The notes: a model not told the origin generated them from the sequence alone. 53,388 nt of DNA from Candidatus Sulfopaludibacter sp. SbA3 (GCA_945865705.1 CAMBEY010000001.1:1-53388), one strand, 5' to 3'; counted from the first letter of the stretch, positions 26,128-35,640 are shown. Numbers and translations: made by a program.

Positions 26128-26577
26128 TTACTGGGAGTTATTCAGACTGGAGGCGGGTCTTACACGCCTCCAGGACACCACCGCGAGATAAGCAGCGGCT
26201 ACGAAGAAGCCCGTGTCGCGTGCCAGGGTGCGCGGACTGACCGGCTCTCCCATTCCAAAACATCCGCAGGTGGCCTCGATGCCACGAGCGTAGGTGATCG
26301 TCATCGTAACCAAAAAAAACCCCAGCAGCGCGGCACAAAATGAAGCAAACCAGTGGAGCTTCCAGCCCCCCAGCAGGAACATGCCAAGAACCACTTCCAG
26401 CCACGGAAGAGCTCGGGCTACGGCGATGACACCCCAGACGGGAAGAATTTGATACGACTCGATGGCCATCTCAAACTGAAATGGCTCCGCAATCTTGACG
26501 TATCCGGCCACGATGAACAGCCCGCCTAGAAAGAGGCGGCAAATCCACTGGAGGACATTTCCAATCGGCCCGATCAC
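26128..26577 (-). CDS. MauE/DoxX-like four-helix membrane protein
   Basis: 149-residue inner-membrane protein with four hydrophobic segments, in the MauE/DoxX family. The first helix region has the typical RLFLGGLFIVAGYVKI, followed by a polar AEPFQFEMAIESYQILP loop. The loop after helix 3 has the Cys pair in GIEATCGCFGMGEPVS, a motif seen in MauE-like redox partners. It lies four bases after the DsbA-like gene on the same strand, so the two are translated together. Known MauE and VKOR-like proteins support oxidative folding of exported thioredoxin-fold partners, which is the inferred role here. Confidence 0.85.
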   Translation of the reverse strand: MIGPIGNVLQWICRLFLGGLFIVAGYVKIAEPFQFEMAIESYQILPVWGVIAVARALPWLEVVLGMFLLGGWKLHWFASFCAALLGFFLVTMTITYARGIEATCGCFGMGEPVSPRTLARDTGFFVAAAYLAVVSWRRVRPASSLNNSQ

Positions 26578-26580
26578 GAC

Positions 26581-27222
26581 TTATTGCCCCGACCGCGTGT
26601 CCAAGTAGCGCTTCAAGATGGGAAACCTAATAAAACCGGGCACCTTTTCAGTTTTGCCGGCGGCAGTAACGAAAAATGTTGGAGTTGAATTAATCTCCCC
26701 CGCTTCGCCAAGTTTGATGTCGGCGGCAATAGCGGCATCAAGGGGACCGGGGTTCCCCACTATTTTCTTGAGTTCAGCCAGTTCCTTCGGTGAAATCGTC
26801 TTGGCCAGGGACAATTCAATTTCGCCAGTCCGTCCCCATTCTTCCTGATTTTGAAACAGCGCATCAGCGACCTTTCCCCACTGCTGCGTGCTCAACTTCA
26901 TCGCTGCATGTCCATAGCGCGCAGCCTTGCGGGCATGCGCGTGCATACTGAGCGGAAACTCCCGGTACACGATGCAGGCCTTGCCGGTGTCGCCGTATTC
27001 AGTCATCACCTGCTTCATTGTTTCGAGGTAAAATGCGCGGCAGGCCGGACACTGAAAGTCAGAGAATACCTCGATCTTGATAGGAGCAGTTGACTTCCCA
27101 CGGACACAGTCGCCGCTTTCAGCCGCCTGAACGGGATTAGAATTCAGGAGCATGCCCACGATCATCATTCCCGCAAGCACCATGCGAGTGAACCAACTAA
27201 ATTCATTGCCTACTGTCTGCAT
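26581..27222 (-). CDS. Exported DsbA-like thioredoxin-fold protein
   Basis: 213-residue DsbA/thioredoxin_4-type oxidoreductase. An N-terminal hydrophobic stretch (MVLAGMMIVGMLLNSNPVQA) followed by AES is a plausible signal peptide. The redox centre is CPAC in IEVFSDFQCPACRAFYLET (about residues 58-61 of the protein). The cis-Pro region is EINSTPTFFVTAAGK near the C-terminus. The insert helical domain is complete. It is the first gene of the unit with the MauE-like gene, separated by four bases. TATAAT (27267-27272, minus strand) lies about 44 bases before the ATG, but a convincing -35 is absent. Confidence 0.9.
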   Translation of the reverse strand: MQTVGNEFSWFTRMVLAGMMIVGMLLNSNPVQAAESGDCVRGKSTAPIKIEVFSDFQCPACRAFYLETMKQVMTEYGDTGKACIVYREFPLSMHAHARKAARYGHAAMKLSTQQWGKVADALFQNQEEWGRTGEIELSLAKTISPKELAELKKIVGNPGPLDAAIAADIKLGEAGEINSTPTFFVTAAGKTEKVPGFIRFPILKRYLDTRSGQ

Positions 27223-27301
27223 TGGACATTCTCCCTTTCAGATATTCCAGTTGCCCGGCTTCGCCCATTATAACGGCTTTCTCCGTTGTGCACAGGTTCC
27301 G

Positions 27302-27343
27302 AAAAAAATGAAAAAGCTCCCGGAAGTATATACTTCCGGGAGC
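27302..27343 (-). terminator. Rho-independent terminator of the OmpA-family gene
   Basis: A perfect 28-base palindrome at 27316-27343 (12-13 bp stem) is followed on the minus strand by TTTTT, CA and TTTTTTT. It begins 23 bases past the stop codon of the barrel gene. The T-tract exists only on the minus strand, so it serves that gene. It is one of the two clear intrinsic terminators in the window. Confidence 0.92.
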
Positions 27344-27365
27344 CGGGTTAAATGAAATAAAGAAC

Positions 27366-29447
27366 CTAGCGAAGCGAGACTAGCACGGTCCTCTTGGAGG
27401 AAGTACCCGCCACTGCGCTTGCTGGCGCCTGAACGGAAATGGCCTTCGCAGCTTCCACACGCTGGCGATCCAGTGTCTGGTTGTAGGCGGTGAAGGTTGC
27501 GCCACGAGGCACGAGGTGAATATCCGCCTTGCGAGCGGCTGCACCCGTACCGGCAGCGGAAGTGCGCGAAGTCAGGCGACCTTCCGCGATACCCTTTTCG
27601 CGTGTCAAATATGCACGGATGTTATCCGCGCGTGATTGCGACAAACCTTGCGCGTTCCGCTCCGTGCCGGCAGCAGATCCCACCACGACCAGAGCCGATT
27701 CCGGCTCGCTCTGTAAACGCAGCGCGGTGGAGTCCAGCTTGGCCTTGCAAACGTTGTCCACGCGAGCCGAGTTATTGGCAAAGGTGCAGGTGTCAAGCAG
27801 CTGTGCTTGAGCAACCGGCGGTGGTGCAGGCGCGGCTTCCACGGTAACGGTGCTAGTGCATTCGGCCGAGAGATTACGATCGTCCGTGGCACGGGCACGC
27901 GCCGTGATAGTCCCTGCGCGAGTGCCGGCAGTATCCAAGCGAACCGCAGCGCCTGAACCAACGATGGTTCCAGCCGAGGTGGTCCACTGAACGGTAACCG
28001 GGCGGTTCTGAGCGCTGGCGGCGGTGGCCGACAGATTTACCGCTTCGCCGATCTGCACGCGACCACGATCCACGTTACAAGATACTGTCGGCGGCATGGG
28101 CGGTGGCGGAGGAGCAACCACAGTAAAGCGAGCGCTGCAATCGGCGAACAGGCCGGCTGCTTCGGTAGCGCGCACCGTTGAGACGTAGGTGCCAGGAGCT
28201 GCGCCAGTTGTGGAAATCTGAACATTCTGGCCGCTTCCCTGGATGGTTCCGCCAGTGGTAGTCCATGCGTAAGTTAACGCAGCACCGGCGGAAGAAGTCC
28301 CTTGAGAAGTCAGGCTGATCATCTGACCAATCTGCACTTCAGTGGGGCTGGCAGAGCAACTCAGGCTAGGTGGCGCGGGCGCAGCGGTTTCCAGCGGAGG
28401 ACCATAGTTATAGCCGAGCTGAAACACAAAGCCATTTTTATCTCCGCCATTCATGTTGAGCGGGCGGCGATAACCAGCGCTGAAGTTGACGTAACGGTTA
28501 ATGAAAGCGCGAAGCCCGAGCGTCAGGTCAATCGGATTCTCTGCGTCAGGACTCGAATTTGCAGTGGCTTCTCTCACATAAATCTCCGAACCAAGCTCGC
28601 CCAGGAACTGGAAGCGAGTGTGGCGAGGAAGCTCAATGCCGAAGCTGAGCGGGATCACGTCTGAGAGCCGGACAACGCGGCCATTATCAGGACTAGAGAC
28701 GCCGCGATATCCGGCGTTTCCGTATAAAGTCGCCATCTCACCCAGGTTCTTGCTCAAGAGATAATCGGTTCCCCACTGCCAATCGCCGGTCTGTGTCGGG
28801 CGGAAACGGAGGAAATTCAATGAACGATGAGTGGGAACCACCGCATAGGTGCGGAAGCCGAAGCCGAAAGGGTTGCCCTTGTTCTCTGACAAAATGTTGA
28901 ACTTGAGACCCACGTTCACGCCGCCGACACCGTTGCGGGAACCTGCGCTTGCGAACGGGGCATTGTTAAAGTATCCGGCAGTATTCGTCAAAGCACCGGT
29001 TCGGGCTGCGGGAGCGCGGAGGCGCGCCATTGCGGCGCTTCCGGCCACTAACTCCGAAGCCAACGGAGTTGCATTGGGGCCACCAACGCCGAAAAAGCCC
29101 AACTGCTGCTGACCAAAACTGAGCTGCGACGAATCGCCTACGGAAACTCGGCGGTTCACTTCAAAGTTAATTCCCAGTTCGAGCCAGTCTTTAATTCCAA
29201 CACCACCGCCAAATCCCATGGTGGACAGCCGCAGCTCACCGGGATTCCGGTTGATGCGATCATACCAAATCGAAAACGCCAATTCTTTTGCCCGAAGACC
29301 ATCGGGGCTATGAACCTTCCAAAGCCCGGTATTACCGGAAAGAGACGCGGTTGGCTTCAGGAATCTAGACTCATCCTGTGCTTGTGCCACTGTGGCGGCA
29401 AATAAAATCCCTGAAAGCGCCAGTAGACGCATGGTGCTCTTCAACAT
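27366..29447 (-). CDS. Outer-membrane beta-barrel with two Ig-like domains and an OmpA-like C-terminus
   Basis: 693-residue protein with a signal peptide (LLALSGILFAATVAQAQ). Residues of about 25-365 form a predicted barrel with alternating hydrophobic strands (GVGIKDWLELGINFEV, INRYVNFSAGYRRPLN, GFVFQLGYNYG). A Pro/Ala linker leads to two similar Ig/PKD-like repeats of about 100 residues (each with the pattern SCS/N...VQIG...L...W-T-T-S/T-G-G/A-T-I-G-S-G), then a second linker (PAPPPVAQAQ). A terminal OmpA-like peptidoglycan-associated domain follows, with CTFANNSARVDNVCKAKLD and LSQSRADNIRAYLTREKGI. The ATG is preceded by AGGAGG at five bases. It probably links outer membrane and cell wall. 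The gene stands alone, with its own terminator. Confidence 0.85.
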   Translation of the reverse strand: MLKSTMRLLALSGILFAATVAQAQDESRFLKPTASLSGNTGLWKVHSPDGLRAKELAFSIWYDRINRNPGELRLSTMGFGGGVGIKDWLELGINFEVNRRVSVGDSSQLSFGQQQLGFFGVGGPNATPLASELVAGSAAMARLRAPAARTGALTNTAGYFNNAPFASAGSRNGVGGVNVGLKFNILSENKGNPFGFGFRTYAVVPTHRSLNFLRFRPTQTGDWQWGTDYLLSKNLGEMATLYGNAGYRGVSSPDNGRVVRLSDVIPLSFGIELPRHTRFQFLGELGSEIYVREATANSSPDAENPIDLTLGLRAFINRYVNFSAGYRRPLNMNGGDKNGFVFQLGYNYGPPLETAAPAPPSLSCSASPTEVQIGQMISLTSQGTSSAGAALTYAWTTTGGTIQGSGQNVQISTTGAAPGTYVSTVRATEAAGLFADCSARFTVVAPPPPPMPPTVSCNVDRGRVQIGEAVNLSATAASAQNRPVTVQWTTSAGTIVGSGAAVRLDTAGTRAGTITARARATDDRNLSAECTSTVTVEAAPAPPPVAQAQLLDTCTFANNSARVDNVCKAKLDSTALRLQSEPESALVVVGSAAGTERNAQGLSQSRADNIRAYLTREKGIAEGRLTSRTSAAGTGAAARKADIHLVPRGATFTAYNQTLDRQRVEAAKAISVQAPASAVAGTSSKRTVLVSLR

Positions 29448-29688
29448 TCAATCCTCCTGGAAAGGCGACGGTCCCGAACGGTCCACGATTGTGGCTTGCC
29501 TTACTACTACTTAACTTATTCTGTAAAATCATATCAGATTTTTGCTCTTGCACGTAAATAATGACACTAGCAGATAGTGCTGTATGTGCAACATTGAACA
29601 TCCTCTTGGCTTTCCGTTTTCGGCTCCTGGATTTCCCATTCCGGCACTTGCCAGGGTTTGTGGAGCGCAGCAGGGCACCACCTCGCCC

Positions 29689-30786
29689 TCATCTAACCGG
29701 GGCTTGCTTCAGGCGAGCCAGGCTCTCCGTATAAGGGGGCTGGGCAATTCCGCGCTCCGTGATGATGGCCGCGATGTAGCGATGCGGGGTCATATCAAAC
29801 GCCGGATTCTGAATGGCGATCCCTTCGGGAGCGATACGAACTCCTTGAATTTCAGCGACTTCCCTCTCTGCCCGCTGCTCGATGGGGATTTGCTCTCCGG
29901 AAGCAATGTTTAGGTCAATGGTCGATAGCGGAGCAGCCACGTAGAACGGCACATTGTTCTCTCTAGCCAGCACCGCCACTCCGTAGGTTCCTATTTTATT
30001 CGCGGTGTCCCCATTGGCGGCAATGCGATCGGCGCCCACCACCACGCAACCGATCTTGCGCGAGTTCAAGCCAGTCCGCAAAAAATGTCCCGCCATGTTG
30101 TCCGTAATTAACGTCGTCGGAATGCCATCCTTCTGCAGCTCCCAAGCCGTCAGGCGTGCCCCTTGCAGGAATGGCCGGGTCTCAAGCGAAAGCACGTCAA
30201 CCCCTTTGCCCTCCCGAACCGCAGATCGGATCACGCCAAGGGCCGTTCCATATCCAGCCGTGGCCAGCGCGCCAGCGTTACAGATAGTCATCACGGTCTG
30301 CCCGGCGGGGACCAGACTGGCGCCAAAATCCCCCATGGCCCTACATGCTGCAATATCCTCTTCCAGAATATGCTGGGCCTCCGCGATCAATTGCTGAGCG
30401 ATCTGTTCGCGGCCCGCACCGCTGGCGATCCACTGCTCGAACCGTTCCCGCATCCGTCCGATCGCCCAGAAAAGATTCACCGCCGTAGGCCGGGTCGCCG
30501 CCAATAAGTCGGCGATTCGCGCAAAGTCTTTCTGCCATTCCTCGAGCGTTGCAGCCGCTGATTGTTTCATCCCGAGGGCAATCCCCATCGCCGCCGTAAC
30601 GCCGATGGCCGGCGCTCCGCGCACCACCATCTCGCGTATCGCCATGGCCACTTCCTCAGAATTGCGGCAAACAAAATACTCCTCGCGGCCCGGAAGAATC
30701 CGCTGATCAATCAGACGAACGCCTTCGTTGGTCCACTCGATGGTCTTTACGCCACCCTGCAACATTTCATTCCTAGAATCCGCCAA
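29689..30786 (-). CDS. mtnA: S-methyl-5-thioribose-1-phosphate isomerase
   Basis: Methionine-salvage isomerase that converts methylthioribose-1-phosphate to methylthioribulose-1-phosphate. 365 residues with the eIF2B-like fold. Characteristic sequences are VRGAPAIGVTAAMGIALGM, TICNAGALATAGYGTALGVIR (its catalytic Cys is in this segment), VLSLETRPFLQGARLTAWEL, VVGADRIAANGDTANKIGTYG with the catalytic Asp, and FDMTPHRYIAAIITERG at the end. It closes the uvrA minus-strand run, 62 bases after the CPBP gene. No other mtn genes are in the window. Confidence 0.95.
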   Translation of the reverse strand: MADSRNEMLQGGVKTIEWTNEGVRLIDQRILPGREEYFVCRNSEEVAMAIREMVVRGAPAIGVTAAMGIALGMKQSAAATLEEWQKDFARIADLLAATRPTAVNLFWAIGRMRERFEQWIASGAGREQIAQQLIAEAQHILEEDIAACRAMGDFGASLVPAGQTVMTICNAGALATAGYGTALGVIRSAVREGKGVDVLSLETRPFLQGARLTAWELQKDGIPTTLITDNMAGHFLRTGLNSRKIGCVVVGADRIAANGDTANKIGTYGVAVLARENNVPFYVAAPLSTIDLNIASGEQIPIEQRAEREVAEIQGVRIAPEGIAIQNPAFDMTPHRYIAAIITERGIAQPPYTESLARLKQAPVR

Positions 30787-30848
30787 TGTATCACTCCTCG
30801 ATTTTTATCCGTTGCCTATTCCGCCAGTCCCACAATGTACAGTGACCA

Positions 30849-31727
30849 TTACCCCTTTAAGGTCTGGAAACGGTTGGTGGCGACAAACAGCAATAAAAAT
30901 AGCGTGGAATTATATCCCAAATGCACCAGAAATGACGGGATCAACGAGCCTGTTTGCACGCGCACGAACGAAAGAATCAGACCCACCAGCAACAGCGCCA
31001 GCAACTCCGGACCGACTCCACCAAGCTGGGCCGCATGGATAGCGGCAAAGAGCGTGCCGGTCATGATCACCGCAGCAGCAGCACCCCAGCGGCGTTCAAA
31101 CACCGGCAGGAAAAACCCTCGAAAGACCAGCTCTTCGACAAAAGGAGCGACGCCAATTCCAAAGAAAGCCATTAAATAAGCCGATGCGGGAGTATCAAAC
31201 AGTTTCTCTATGGGCAAATCAGGTCGGCCAGGAATAAATTGGAATAACAACTGAAGGGCCAAGGACAGGATGGAGCCAGCTAGCAAGTAGCGAAACATCG
31301 GCACTCCAGCCGGCTTCCATTGCAAGCTCTCCCAGAACTTCAGGCCGTATTTCACCACCACAATCTGATAGATAAACAAAATCCAGAATAGTTCCCAAAC
31401 GCTCTGAACCAACACCGCGATGGGTGTCTGGACTTGGGGATGGCTGAGCGTAAGACCCCAGTTAAGTCCGCTATTCAGCAGGGTGAAGCTGCCCATCACA
31501 ATTCCCAAGGACACCACCATCGTCACCAGGGCAAACAGGAAGAAGCCGCCGACATCTGTCAATGTCCAAAGGCGATCTTCCCGGAGCGGCTGCCACGGCT
31601 CAGCATCCGTGGAGTTGGGATGCTTCTGCGGAGCGATGGCCGCCTCCGCTGTCCCCATTTCTTCTCCGAAAGGGCTGGCAGCTTCTTGATGGTTGATTTC
31701 CTGGCTAGGATCGGACATATCGGACAT
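30849..31727 (-). CDS. CPBP-family intramembrane metalloprotease
   Basis: 292-residue integral membrane protein of the CPBP (Abi/CAAX protease) family. The first 50 residues are polar and cytoplasmic, followed by six or more hydrophobic segments. Catalytic motifs are intact: EELVFRGFFLPVFERRWG (EExxxR), FAAIHAAQLGG with the first His, and SFLVHLGYNST with the second His. Members cleave prenylated or other substrates in the membrane, and some take part in bacteriocin immunity; the substrate is unknown here. It lies 14 bases after the DHS-like gene, likely co-transcribed with uvrA. Confidence 0.88.
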   Translation of the reverse strand: MSDMSDPSQEINHQEAASPFGEEMGTAEAAIAPQKHPNSTDAEPWQPLREDRLWTLTDVGGFFLFALVTMVVSLGIVMGSFTLLNSGLNWGLTLSHPQVQTPIAVLVQSVWELFWILFIYQIVVVKYGLKFWESLQWKPAGVPMFRYLLAGSILSLALQLLFQFIPGRPDLPIEKLFDTPASAYLMAFFGIGVAPFVEELVFRGFFLPVFERRWGAAAAVIMTGTLFAAIHAAQLGGVGPELLALLLVGLILSFVRVQTGSLIPSFLVHLGYNSTLFLLLFVATNRFQTLKG

Positions 31728-31741
31728 GGAGGATGCGGTCC

Positions 31742-32731
31742 TCAGGCTTGTTCCAGAAGTGCGGCGGCCAGCAATGGAAGCATGATCTCATGATGCCCCG
31801 TCAATGCGTACCCGCGTCCCGAGCCTTCTGAATTTAATGTAGGTCGACGCACAACATTTTCCAGCGGCCGGTAGTGCTGGAGGAAATCCATATTGACGGT
31901 AGAAAAGTTTCGCAACTCGTGCCCCAAATTTCTCACCGCTGAAACTGCTTTCAGGAAAACCTCGGGCAGGATCACGGCTGACCCCACGTTGAGATAAATT
32001 CCGCCGCCTTCCAGTTCCCGCACTAAGCTTGCGAACAAAAGAAAATCCCGGTGAGATGCCCCACCGATCGCTCTGCCATCGGCCAGCGGGTGATTGTGCG
32101 GCGTATCCGTCCCAATCGCCACATGGACCGTAACCGGAATTTTTCTCCGGTAGGTGGAAAGCAGCAGACTTGCGTCCGCATGGGGGACTCCTTGCAGGCC
32201 GGGTCCAGGCTTCTGCTTCGCTTTGCCCTCGAGAAACGCTCCCAGTCCTTCGCCAATCCCGACTCCCTGGTCGTCAGCCTCGGTGATGGCCCGATTCATC
32301 CATGCGCCGGTCTCTTCGGCCATGCCGAATTTTCCGCCGGGAAGTTGCGTGTCCACTTCCTCGGAGGTTGAGCCCGCCAGCGCGATCTCAAAATCATGGA
32401 TCGCCGTGGACCCGTTCATGGCGATCCCAGAGACAAATCCGTGCGCCATCAAATCAATCAATACAGGAGCAAGGCCCACCTTTATCACATGCCCGCCAAG
32501 CCCCCACAGGATCGGCTTCCCCAGTTCGCGGGCTTTCAGAATCGCCGCGATCACGCCGCGCAATCGATCCCCGGCAAGAATCGCCGGCAAGGAATCAATC
32601 AGGCCTGTAATGCCCTGCCCCTTGCGATAGGCACGCGCAAACTCTTTCACGGTTACCTTGGCCGGACGTCCTTCCAGGGAGATAGTCTGCAATCCCGTGC
32701 GGTCCAGCGGTTTCTGGCGATAGATACTCAT
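31742..32731 (-). CDS. Deoxyhypusine-synthase-like protein of unknown function
   Basis: 329 residues, soluble, with Gly-rich nucleotide-binding-like loops. GGHVIKVGLAPVLIDLMAHG and then VSGIAMNGSTAIHDFEIALA recall the SG-VPAGLR...DLI-G-VD-...TGA-HD pattern of deoxyhypusine synthases; further blocks are NVGSAVILPEVFLKAVSAV, HVAIGTDTPHNHP and the terminal GYALTGHHEIMLPLLAAAL. Bacteria usually lack eIF5A, so a true deoxyhypusine synthase role is unlikely; other members act on polyamines. I call it DHS-like with modest certainty. It is separated by 14 bases from both uvrA and the CPBP gene, so all are probably one transcript. Confidence 0.5.
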   Translation of the reverse strand: MSIYRQKPLDRTGLQTISLEGRPAKVTVKEFARAYRKGQGITGLIDSLPAILAGDRLRGVIAAILKARELGKPILWGLGGHVIKVGLAPVLIDLMAHGFVSGIAMNGSTAIHDFEIALAGSTSEEVDTQLPGGKFGMAEETGAWMNRAITEADDQGVGIGEGLGAFLEGKAKQKPGPGLQGVPHADASLLLSTYRRKIPVTVHVAIGTDTPHNHPLADGRAIGGASHRDFLLFASLVRELEGGGIYLNVGSAVILPEVFLKAVSAVRNLGHELRNFSTVNMDFLQHYRPLENVVRRPTLNSEGSGRGYALTGHHEIMLPLLAAALLEQA

Positions 32732-32745
32732 GGAAAGATATTCGC

Positions 32746-35640
32746 CTACCCTTTCGACCCGCCCGCCTCATTTGCTCCTGGGACTTTGTTCGCTCGCGAA
32801 CGTGTCCCACTTCCGGACGCACCTTTAAGCTTGATAGCCGGTGCAGACTTGGCAAATATCTGCCGGAGCGCCGCGCCTGTGTGAGATTGCTCCACGCGCG
32901 CGACCTGCTCGGGAGTGCCGGCAGCTACCACGCGACCTCCACCGTCGCCACCATCGGGCCCTAAATCAATCACCCAGTCGGCGGACTTCACCACGTCGAG
33001 GTGATGCTCGATGATGATGACGGTGTTGCCTAGCTCCGTCAAGCGTTGCAAGACCTCCAGCAATTTACGGATATCGTCGAAGTGCAACCCGGTGGTGGGC
33101 TCGTCCAATATATACAGCGTCTTGCCGGTCTGTCGCCGGCTCAACTCGCGGGCCAGCTTCATGCGCTGCGCTTCGCCGCCGGAAAGCGTCGTGGAGGACT
33201 GCCCCAGATGCAAATAGCCGAGCCCAACCTCCACCACCGTGCGCAGCCGTTGCGCAATGGTGGGGATATTCTCCAGCAGCGGGAGGCTATCCTGCGCCGT
33301 TGTCTCTAACAGGTCCGCGATGGACTGATTCTTATAGCGAACCGCGAGCGTCTCGGCGTTGTAGCGGCGGCCTCGGCAGATGTCGCACGTTACGTAAACG
33401 TCGGGAAGAAAGTTCATTTCAATCCGCCGCTGTCCATCTCCCTGACAGGCTTCACAGCGTCCGCCGCGCACGTTGAAGCTGAACCGGCCCGGCTTGTATC
33501 CTCGTTCGCGCGACTCCGGCAGCATGGCGAACAATTCACGCAGTGGCGTGAAGACTCCCGTGTAAGTCGCCGGGTTCGAGCGCGGGGTGCGACCGATTGG
33601 CGTCTGATCAATACAGATCACTTTATCAATGTGCTCGACACCCTCGATCCGGCCATGCGCTCCCGGGGCTTCTTTCGCCCCGTAAAGTTTCTGCGACAGC
33701 GCACGGTAGAGGATATCGTTCACCAGCGTGGACTTCCCGGAGCCCGATACGCCAGTGATCACGATCATCAGTCCGAGTGGAAACGAGACATCAATGCCTT
33801 TTAGATTATTGGCACGCGCCGCGTGGATGATGAGCTGGCGGCCATTGGGTGAGCGGCGCTTCGCTGCCATTGGAATGGAGAGCTTGCCGGAAAGATACTG
33901 GCCGGTCAGTGAGGCCTCGCATGCCTCAATATCACGCGGCGTGCCCGTGGCCACCACGTGGCCGCCATGCCGTCCTGCGCCGGGGCCAAGGTCCACCACA
34001 TAGTCGGCACGACGAATGGTGTCTTCATCGTGCTCGACCACCAGAACCGTATTGCCCAGGTCTCTCAAATTTTCGAGTGTCTCAATCAACTTCGAGTTGT
34101 CGCGATGGTGCAGCCCAATCGATGGCTCGTCCAGCACATAGAGCACGCCGCGCAATTTCGAACCGATCTGCGCCGCCAGGCGAATGCGCTGACCTTCCCC
34201 ACCCGATAGCGTCGGCGCAGAGCGATCCAGGCTTAGGTAGCCCAGCCCCACGGCCAGCAGGAAATCCAAACGATTCTTTATCTCACTGACGATGCGTCCG
34301 GCGATGCGCTCTTCTCGCTCACTCAGCTTCACGCGTGAAAATACTTCATGAGCGCGGCTGACAGGCGCTGCCGTCAGATCGCCAATCGACAATCCTTGCA
34401 CCTTTACCGCCAGACTCTCCGGTCGCAGGCGCTTGCCGTGACATACTCCGCAGGGACTAGCCGACATGTATTGCGTCAGCCATTCTCGATACCCCTCAGA
34501 AGTGCTGGATTCAAGATTCTCTCGCAGCAGAGGGATCAATCCTGTGACTTTTTTGCTCGACTTGGTTCCAGGCTTTCCGGGGAGATTCCCGTAGAGCGCC
34601 ATATCCTGCACTCGCTGCGGTAATTCGCTGAACGCGATCGTCAGGTCAACCTTCTGCTCCGTGGCCAATTCTTCTATCATGCGCTGCGGATAGAGTGCGC
34701 CCAGCGCGGGTCCCAGCGCACCATCGAGCAACGGCTTCGACCAATCGACGATCAATTTAGCGGGATCAAAATCCCACTTGCTGCCCAGCCCCTGGCAGGA
34801 TTCGCACGCGCCGTACTTGCTGTTGAATGAGAATGAGCGCGGTTCAAATACAGGGACACTGGTGCCGCACTCGGCGCAGGCCAGCGCCTCCGAGAATAAA
34901 AACTCTTCCCCATCCACCACCGCCACTTGAACCAAGCCACTCGCCAACTTCATCGCCGTGGCAATGGAGGCTTCCAGACGTTTTTCGATTCCTGGCTTGA
35001 GCAACACGCGATCAACAAGCACTTCGATCGTGTGATTCTTGCGCTTGTCGAGAATGATCGGCTGATCGGGATCGTCCAGGCCGCGCAGTTCGCCGTCAAT
35101 GCGCGCGCGGATGTAGCCATCGCGGCCCAGCTTCTCCAGCTCTTTCCTGAACTCTCCTTTGCGGCCCCGCACCAGCGGCGCCAGAATCATGATCCGGTCG
35201 CTGCCCTTCAGCGCTAGAATCTGCGCGACAATCTGCGCCACCGACTGCCGCGTAATCGGACGATGGCATTGCGGACAGTGCGGAATACCAATGGTGGCGA
35301 AGAGCAGCCGCAGATAGTCGTAGATTTCCGTGATGGTTCCCACGGTGGAGCGCGGGCTGCGTGAAGTGGTCTTCTGGTCGATGGAGATGGCCGGGCTCAG
35401 GCCCTCGATGGTGTCCACGTCGGGCCGCTCCATCTGATCGAGGAACTGCCGCGCGTAGGTGGAAAGTGTCTCGACATACCGCCGCTGGCCCTCCGCGTAG
35501 ATGGTGTCAAAGGCGAGCGAGGACTTCCCCGAGCCGCTCAACCCCGTGACCACCGTCAGCGAGTTGCGGGGAATCTCCACCGTGATGTCTTGCAGATTGT
35601 GCTGGCGGGCCCCTCGGACCGTCAGCCGGTCAATGCTCAT
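32746..35640 (-). CDS. uvrA: Excinuclease ABC subunit A
   Basis: DNA-damage recognition ATPase of nucleotide excision repair. 964 residues, slightly long because of a basic Ser/Gly tail (about 25 residues after KSAPAIKLKG). Two ABC ATPase modules: the first P-loop TGLSGSGKSSLAFDTIYAEG and signature YLSLDRSAPTLSGGEGQRIR; the second P-loop ITGVSGSGKSTLVNDILY and signature STTLSGGEAQRMKLAREL. Zinc modules include CAECG/CESCQG, CGVCHG and CEACQG/CDICRG. The UvrB-binding region follows the first P-loop (RRYVETLSTYARQFLDQM). It is the first gene of the minus-strand run, and the long intergenic region lies upstream. Confidence 0.98.
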   Translation of the reverse strand: MSIDRLTVRGARQHNLQDITVEIPRNSLTVVTGLSGSGKSSLAFDTIYAEGQRRYVETLSTYARQFLDQMERPDVDTIEGLSPAISIDQKTTSRSPRSTVGTITEIYDYLRLLFATIGIPHCPQCHRPITRQSVAQIVAQILALKGSDRIMILAPLVRGRKGEFRKELEKLGRDGYIRARIDGELRGLDDPDQPIILDKRKNHTIEVLVDRVLLKPGIEKRLEASIATAMKLASGLVQVAVVDGEEFLFSEALACAECGTSVPVFEPRSFSFNSKYGACESCQGLGSKWDFDPAKLIVDWSKPLLDGALGPALGALYPQRMIEELATEQKVDLTIAFSELPQRVQDMALYGNLPGKPGTKSSKKVTGLIPLLRENLESSTSEGYREWLTQYMSASPCGVCHGKRLRPESLAVKVQGLSIGDLTAAPVSRAHEVFSRVKLSEREERIAGRIVSEIKNRLDFLLAVGLGYLSLDRSAPTLSGGEGQRIRLAAQIGSKLRGVLYVLDEPSIGLHHRDNSKLIETLENLRDLGNTVLVVEHDEDTIRRADYVVDLGPGAGRHGGHVVATGTPRDIEACEASLTGQYLSGKLSIPMAAKRRSPNGRQLIIHAARANNLKGIDVSFPLGLMIVITGVSGSGKSTLVNDILYRALSQKLYGAKEAPGAHGRIEGVEHIDKVICIDQTPIGRTPRSNPATYTGVFTPLRELFAMLPESRERGYKPGRFSFNVRGGRCEACQGDGQRRIEMNFLPDVYVTCDICRGRRYNAETLAVRYKNQSIADLLETTAQDSLPLLENIPTIAQRLRTVVEVGLGYLHLGQSSTTLSGGEAQRMKLARELSRRQTGKTLYILDEPTTGLHFDDIRKLLEVLQRLTELGNTVIIIEHHLDVVKSADWVIDLGPDGGDGGGRVVAAGTPEQVARVEQSHTGAALRQIFAKSAPAIKLKGASGSGTRSRANKVPGANEAGGSKG

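Noticed and set aside
30005..30507. Plus-strand frames opposite mtnA
   Set aside because: Shadows of mtnA, which has complete family motifs.
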